DNA of 64,000 nucleotides from Chloroflexota bacterium (GTDB lineage: Bacteria; Chloroflexota; Anaerolineae; Anaerolineales; Anaerolineaceae). Within the stretch, counting starts at the first letter, position 1. Every line of letters begins with the position of its first letter. This document shows, in pieces, positions 61,256 to 64,000 of the stretch. Where the stretch lies: contig SLTK01000003.1 in NCBI GenBank assembly GCA_004347695.1, positions 1-64,000 of the forward strand. Reading direction: 5' to 3'. The notes beneath the pieces were generated by a model. It had not been told where the DNA came from, did no database searches, and saw only the letters and a program-made list of their open reading frames with translations. Both the position numbers and the translations under genes were made by a program.

Positions 61256-62653
61256 ATGCTAAACAAGTCACTCTACTGGAAAATCGCGCTGGCTTTCGTT
61301 CTGGTTGCTTTTTTTACGGCGGCCCTGGTTGCAGTCTTTATTCGCGCTACCAGTGTTGATCGCCTCACTCAACTGGTGTTGGATCAGCAGCGGGAGAACT
61401 TGCAGACAATCCTGGCAAATTATTACCGGGCAAATGGTTCATGGAATGGGTTGCTAAAAAACTGGCAGGAAATCGCCCCCGTAAGTGGGATGGGAATGGC
61501 ACCTGGTGAAACAGGCCAGGGTAATGGTCTGCATATGGGCATGGAACGGCGCAGTTTATATGGGTTGGCGGATGCGGAAGGCCGCGTCATTGTGCCGGTT
61601 GGGGAGTATGACGCCGTCGGTCATGTGCTGACCAGGCGGGAATTACGTGATGAAACTGCCATAATGGTAGATGGCGAACGGGTGGGAGTGCTGCTTACCA
61701 CACATAGCCTGCCGGTCTATAACGCAGCGGAAACTTTGTTCTTGCAGCGCACCAACCGCGCATTGATTCTGGCTATGGGTGGCGCTTTGCTCATCGCTTT
61801 GCTGATTGGGTTGGTCCTGGCGCGCAATCTGACCCGACCTTTACAGGCGCTAACCGTGGCAGCCCGAAAAATTGCGGGTGGGCAATTGGATCAACAGGTC
61901 GAAGTGACGTCCGACGATGAAATCGGCGAACTGAGCACCGCTTTCAATCAGATGAGCCGCGAGGTGGCCCGGGTAAACCAGCAGCGGCGTCAAATGACGG
62001 CTGACATTGCCCATGATCTGCGCACACCGCTGACAGTCATCTCCGGCTACATAGAGTCGATGCGCGACGGCGTGCTCCAGCCCACTACCCAGCGGTTGGA
62101 TCTGATCTACACTGAAATCGGCCGCCTGCAGCACCTGGTCGCCGACCTGCGCATGCTCTCGCAAGCCGATGCCGGCGAACTGGCTCTCGCGCCGGTTGCA
62201 ATCGATCCGGCGGCGGCCCTGGATCATATCGCTGAAGTTTTTCAGCATCATGCCAGCCAGAAAGGCGTGGCTTTACGAGTAGAGGTGGAAAGCGCACTGC
62301 CGGCTGTTCGGGTCGATGAAGCGCGCTTCATGCAGGTGATGGATAATTTGATCAGCAATGCGCTGCGCTATACCCCGGAAGGCGGCGTAATAACCCTGGG
62401 AGCTCGCCAGCAAAAGAACGGGATCGAATTTAGCGTGGGTGATACCGGCAGCGGCATCGAACCCGCTGCACTGCCCTTGATCTTTGACCGGTTCCAGCGG
62501 GGAGATCAATCGCGGCATGCCGACGGCAACGAAAGCGGGCTTGGGCTGGCAATCGTCAAGGCGCTGGTCGAGGCGCACGGCGGAAAGGTATCCGCCGAGT
62601 CCATTGTTGGGCGCGGCACCACCATTCGCCTGTGGTTTCCCAACCAGATTTAA
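61256..62653 (+). CDS. Sensor histidine kinase
   Basis: 465 residues. A membrane segment (about 8-30), an extracytoplasmic sensor of about 130 residues with a Met/Gly-rich stretch (GMGMAPGETGQGNGLHMGME), a second membrane segment (about 166-188), a HAMP domain (about 188-240), HisKA with the phospho-His in DIAHDLRTPLTVISGYIESM and a HATPase with N box NLISNALRYTPEG, G1 VGDTGSGI and G2 GLGLAIVKALV. The signal is unknown; Met clusters in the sensor can bind Cu(I), so metal sensing is one idea. TTG 61250 is an alternative start. Confidence 0.94.
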   Translation: MLNKSLYWKIALAFVLVAFFTAALVAVFIRATSVDRLTQLVLDQQRENLQTILANYYRANGSWNGLLKNWQEIAPVSGMGMAPGETGQGNGLHMGMERRSLYGLADAEGRVIVPVGEYDAVGHVLTRRELRDETAIMVDGERVGVLLTTHSLPVYNAAETLFLQRTNRALILAMGGALLIALLIGLVLARNLTRPLQALTVAARKIAGGQLDQQVEVTSDDEIGELSTAFNQMSREVARVNQQRRQMTADIAHDLRTPLTVISGYIESMRDGVLQPTTQRLDLIYTEIGRLQHLVADLRMLSQADAGELALAPVAIDPAAALDHIAEVFQHHASQKGVALRVEVESALPAVRVDEARFMQVMDNLISNALRYTPEGGVITLGARQQKNGIEFSVGDTGSGIEPAALPLIFDRFQRGDQSRHADGNESGLGLAIVKALVEAHGGKVSAESIVGRGTTIRLWFPNQI

Positions 62654-62980
62654 CCCGAGTTAATACTTGCATAGCCGGGGCCAGTGGGATAGAAGGAGTG
62701 GATCGGAATATCCCATGCTCCCCTTGGACTACTGGCGCTGCGCCTATCCGTACCCTGTCCCCAGGCTTCGATGGGTTCACTTCCAGGGTGCCCTACCCGC
62801 AGAGCACCTTGTGGGTGCTGGCAGTCACCGGATTATCCGGCCTTTAGGACTACAAAAAACATTCTCCTACAAAAATCGCGGTTACATGTAGCGCGAAATT
62901 TAATTTCGCATCACAATAAAATCCGTGCAGCGCGAAACATAATTTCACGACTGGAATTAGGCGCGCAGCGCTGCGCGCTC
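62654..62980. repeat. Intergenic palindromic repeats
   Basis: 62783-62822 is a degraded relative of the perfect hairpin at 33126-33173 (CCAGGGTGCCCT ... AGAGCACCTTGTGGGTG). GTAG (62888-62891) is followed by GCGAAAT-TTA-ATTTCGC (62893-62909), and a similar GCAGCGCGAAACAT lies at 62923-62936. GCGCGCAGCGCTGCGCGC (62961-62978) is a perfect 18-bp palindrome, two bases before the 3' end of the M48 gene. No coding sequence. Confidence 0.7.
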
Positions 62981-63781
62981 CTATATTAATTTCGTTGCCA
63001 TTAATTCACGGTATTCCTTTGATGCGGCGAAATTGCGCAATTTCTCGATGCGGTTGATGATCAGTGGATGGGTCGCCAGTCTTTCCCCCAACGTGCTGAC
63101 GGGCGAATCGTTTTCAGCATCCAGCAGCCTTAACGCCTGTTCGATCTCGGCAGGCGAATCCAGCTCCCCCGCCGCCAGCTTGACCAGCGCCGAGGTGGCT
63201 TTTTCCAGACTACCGCAAGCCACCAGGCCGGCCCGGTCGGACGAATATTCGCATGCCCGGCTCCACCAGCGGAAGGCAAAAGTAAAAATGACAGCCGCAC
63301 CAAGGGATGGCGGCACTCCGGCTATCCCACCCAGCAGGGTGGTCAGCCAGGTATGGTTGAGCACCACGTGGCCCAGCTCATGCCCGATGATAAAGCGCAG
63401 TTCAACGGCATCCATGACTCTTAACAACGGCGAGTACATCACCACCACCCGAGGGTCTGAAAAGCCAAAGGTGTAAGCATTCATTTGCCGGGCGCGCAGC
63501 ACATATAACTCAAACGGCCCGGAATCGAGTGCTTTTCCGCATTCGGCCGCCAGTTGAGCCAGGTCTGGCGCAGTTTGGCTGCTGATTCGCAGCGCATTCT
63601 GCACGATAGCACGGTGATGCGCCTGGTTCATCTGAAAAGCGGCAAATACCAATAAAATGGCGCCCAGTGGTAACAGGCACAGTGTAGGAGCGGCGGCCAG
63701 CAAAAAAACCGCCAGGATCACCAAAAAAGTGCCGACCAGAATCGGCTGTTCACTGGGGTCGCGCAATAAGTCCCGATGCAT
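62981..63781 (-). CDS. M48-family membrane metallopeptidase (HtpX-like)
   Basis: 266 residues from ATG 63781. Two adjacent membrane segments (about 17-50) precede the peptidase domain with HELGH (zinc site), FGFSDPRVVVMYSPLLRVM ahead of it, another hydrophobic stretch, and the third ligand Glu in ACEYSSDRAGL. The tail has THPLIINRIEKL, typical of M48. It resembles HtpX and other membrane-protein quality-control peptidases. The longer frame to 63922 overlaps the next gene and is rejected. It begins eight bases after that gene. Confidence 0.92.
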   Translation of the reverse strand: MHRDLLRDPSEQPILVGTFLVILAVFLLAAAPTLCLLPLGAILLVFAAFQMNQAHHRAIVQNALRISSQTAPDLAQLAAECGKALDSGPFELYVLRARQMNAYTFGFSDPRVVVMYSPLLRVMDAVELRFIIGHELGHVVLNHTWLTTLLGGIAGVPPSLGAAVIFTFAFRWWSRACEYSSDRAGLVACGSLEKATSALVKLAAGELDSPAEIEQALRLLDAENDSPVSTLGERLATHPLIINRIEKLRNFAASKEYRELMATKLI

Positions 63782-63788
63782 AACCAGC

Positions 63789-64000
63789 TCAGGCGTCCTT
63801 GCGTCCGCGAGCCAGGTCCAAAGTTTCCACCGCGTGCCGCAGGTGCGGGATGACGATGCTGCCGCCCACCACCAATGCCACGTTGAACGCCTCGTACAAT
63901 TCTTCGTCGCTCCAGCCTGCATCTACACACTGCAGGATGTGGTAATCGATGCAGTCATTGCAGCGCAGCACCATCGAAGCGGTCAACCCGAGCAGTTCCT
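63789..64000 (-). CDS. Carboxymuconolactone decarboxylase/AhpD-like protein (partial)
   Basis: The 3' 70 codons of a gene running off the window end. ELLGLTASMVLRCNDCIDYHILQC contains the CxxC(xx)H motif of AhpD-like alkylhydroperoxidases (CNDCIDYH), and GWSDEELYEAFNVALVVGGSIV is the following conserved helix. Such proteins reduce peroxides or act as disulfide carriers. The M48 gene starts 8 bases past its stop, so the two are probably co-transcribed. Confidence 0.85.
   Translation of the reverse strand, partial: ELLGLTASMVLRCNDCIDYHILQCVDAGWSDEELYEAFNVALVVGGSIVIPHLRHAVETLDLARGRKDA

Noticed and set aside
63782..63922. Upstream start for the M48 peptidase
   Set aside because: This stretch is another frame of the AhpD-like gene; ATG 63781 starts just before the membrane segments as in M48 relatives.

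Overview
The window reads as a chromosomal segment of a member of the Chloroflexota, most likely an Anaerolineae-type organism. The reasons are the gene order tuf - rpmG - tRNA-Trp - secE - nusG - rplK - rplA - rplJ - rplL, lipoproteins with Thr/Pro-rich linkers behind the lipobox, two oligopeptide ABC systems, a CvnD-like GTPase next to a DUF4388 protein, and moderately high G+C. This placement is inference from gene content; there is no rRNA gene here to confirm it.

Region by region. 1-3950: translation/transcription block on the + strand, with RNA-level control: two leader structures that copy the L1-binding site of 23S rRNA (before rplK and before rplA), and an L10 leader followed by an intrinsic terminator before rplJ. 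3976-7243 (-): lexA with a near-ideal promoter carrying an SOS box in its spacer, lysS, greA. 7574-11552 (+): a PadR regulator with an AT-hook-like tail, followed by a MacB/LolD-type ABC ATPase and an 851-residue FtsX permease. 11554-12507 (-): a DUF402-YbaK fusion. 13090-17761 (-): a TPP-riboswitch-controlled thiamine operon (thiamine pyrophosphokinase, binding protein, permease, ATPase). 17989-20217 (-): V4R protein, CvnD-like GTPase and DUF4388 protein, which look like one signalling group. 20626-24936: an XPB-N-like protein, an alpha-oxoamine synthase (Kbl type), SufE and a rhodanese. 25122-31157 (-): first oligopeptide ABC operon. 31303-33302: a cytosolic class A beta-lactamase homologue and a REP-associated tyrosine transposase (RAYT) surrounded by its putative REP elements. 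33320-40661 (-): second oligopeptide ABC operon with an enlarged permease and binding protein. 41498-47414 (-): maf - penicillin-binding protein - rsgA - dipeptide epimerase - NlpC/P60 peptidase, a wall-synthesis and murein-peptide-recycling operon. 47871-55954: a small ABM-like protein, gatB, recO, a broken nuclease gene, a CYTH protein, a membrane glycosyltransferase and PlsC. 56108-64000: two unknown secreted proteins, a GNAT acetyltransferase, an M1-like peptidase lipoprotein, a two-component system, an M48 peptidase and a partial AhpD-like gene.

Two themes run through the window. First, peptide and wall metabolism: two Opp importers, a cytosolic NlpC/P60 peptidase with an L-Ala-D/L-Glu epimerase, a PBP and a beta-lactamase-fold protein together suggest uptake and reuse of murein peptides. 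Second, intergenic regions are heavily populated by palindromic repeats. The main family begins with GTAG followed by a hairpin (GTAGGTCGGATT or GTAGGTTGG type), often paired as inverted BIME-like units; one such unit is tandemly duplicated at 12557-13063, and others flank the RAYT gene at 32473-32979. A second family has GGTGCGTTGCTCC / GGAGCGATGCACC ends.

All calls rest on reading the sequence and on general knowledge of the families; no database search was possible.
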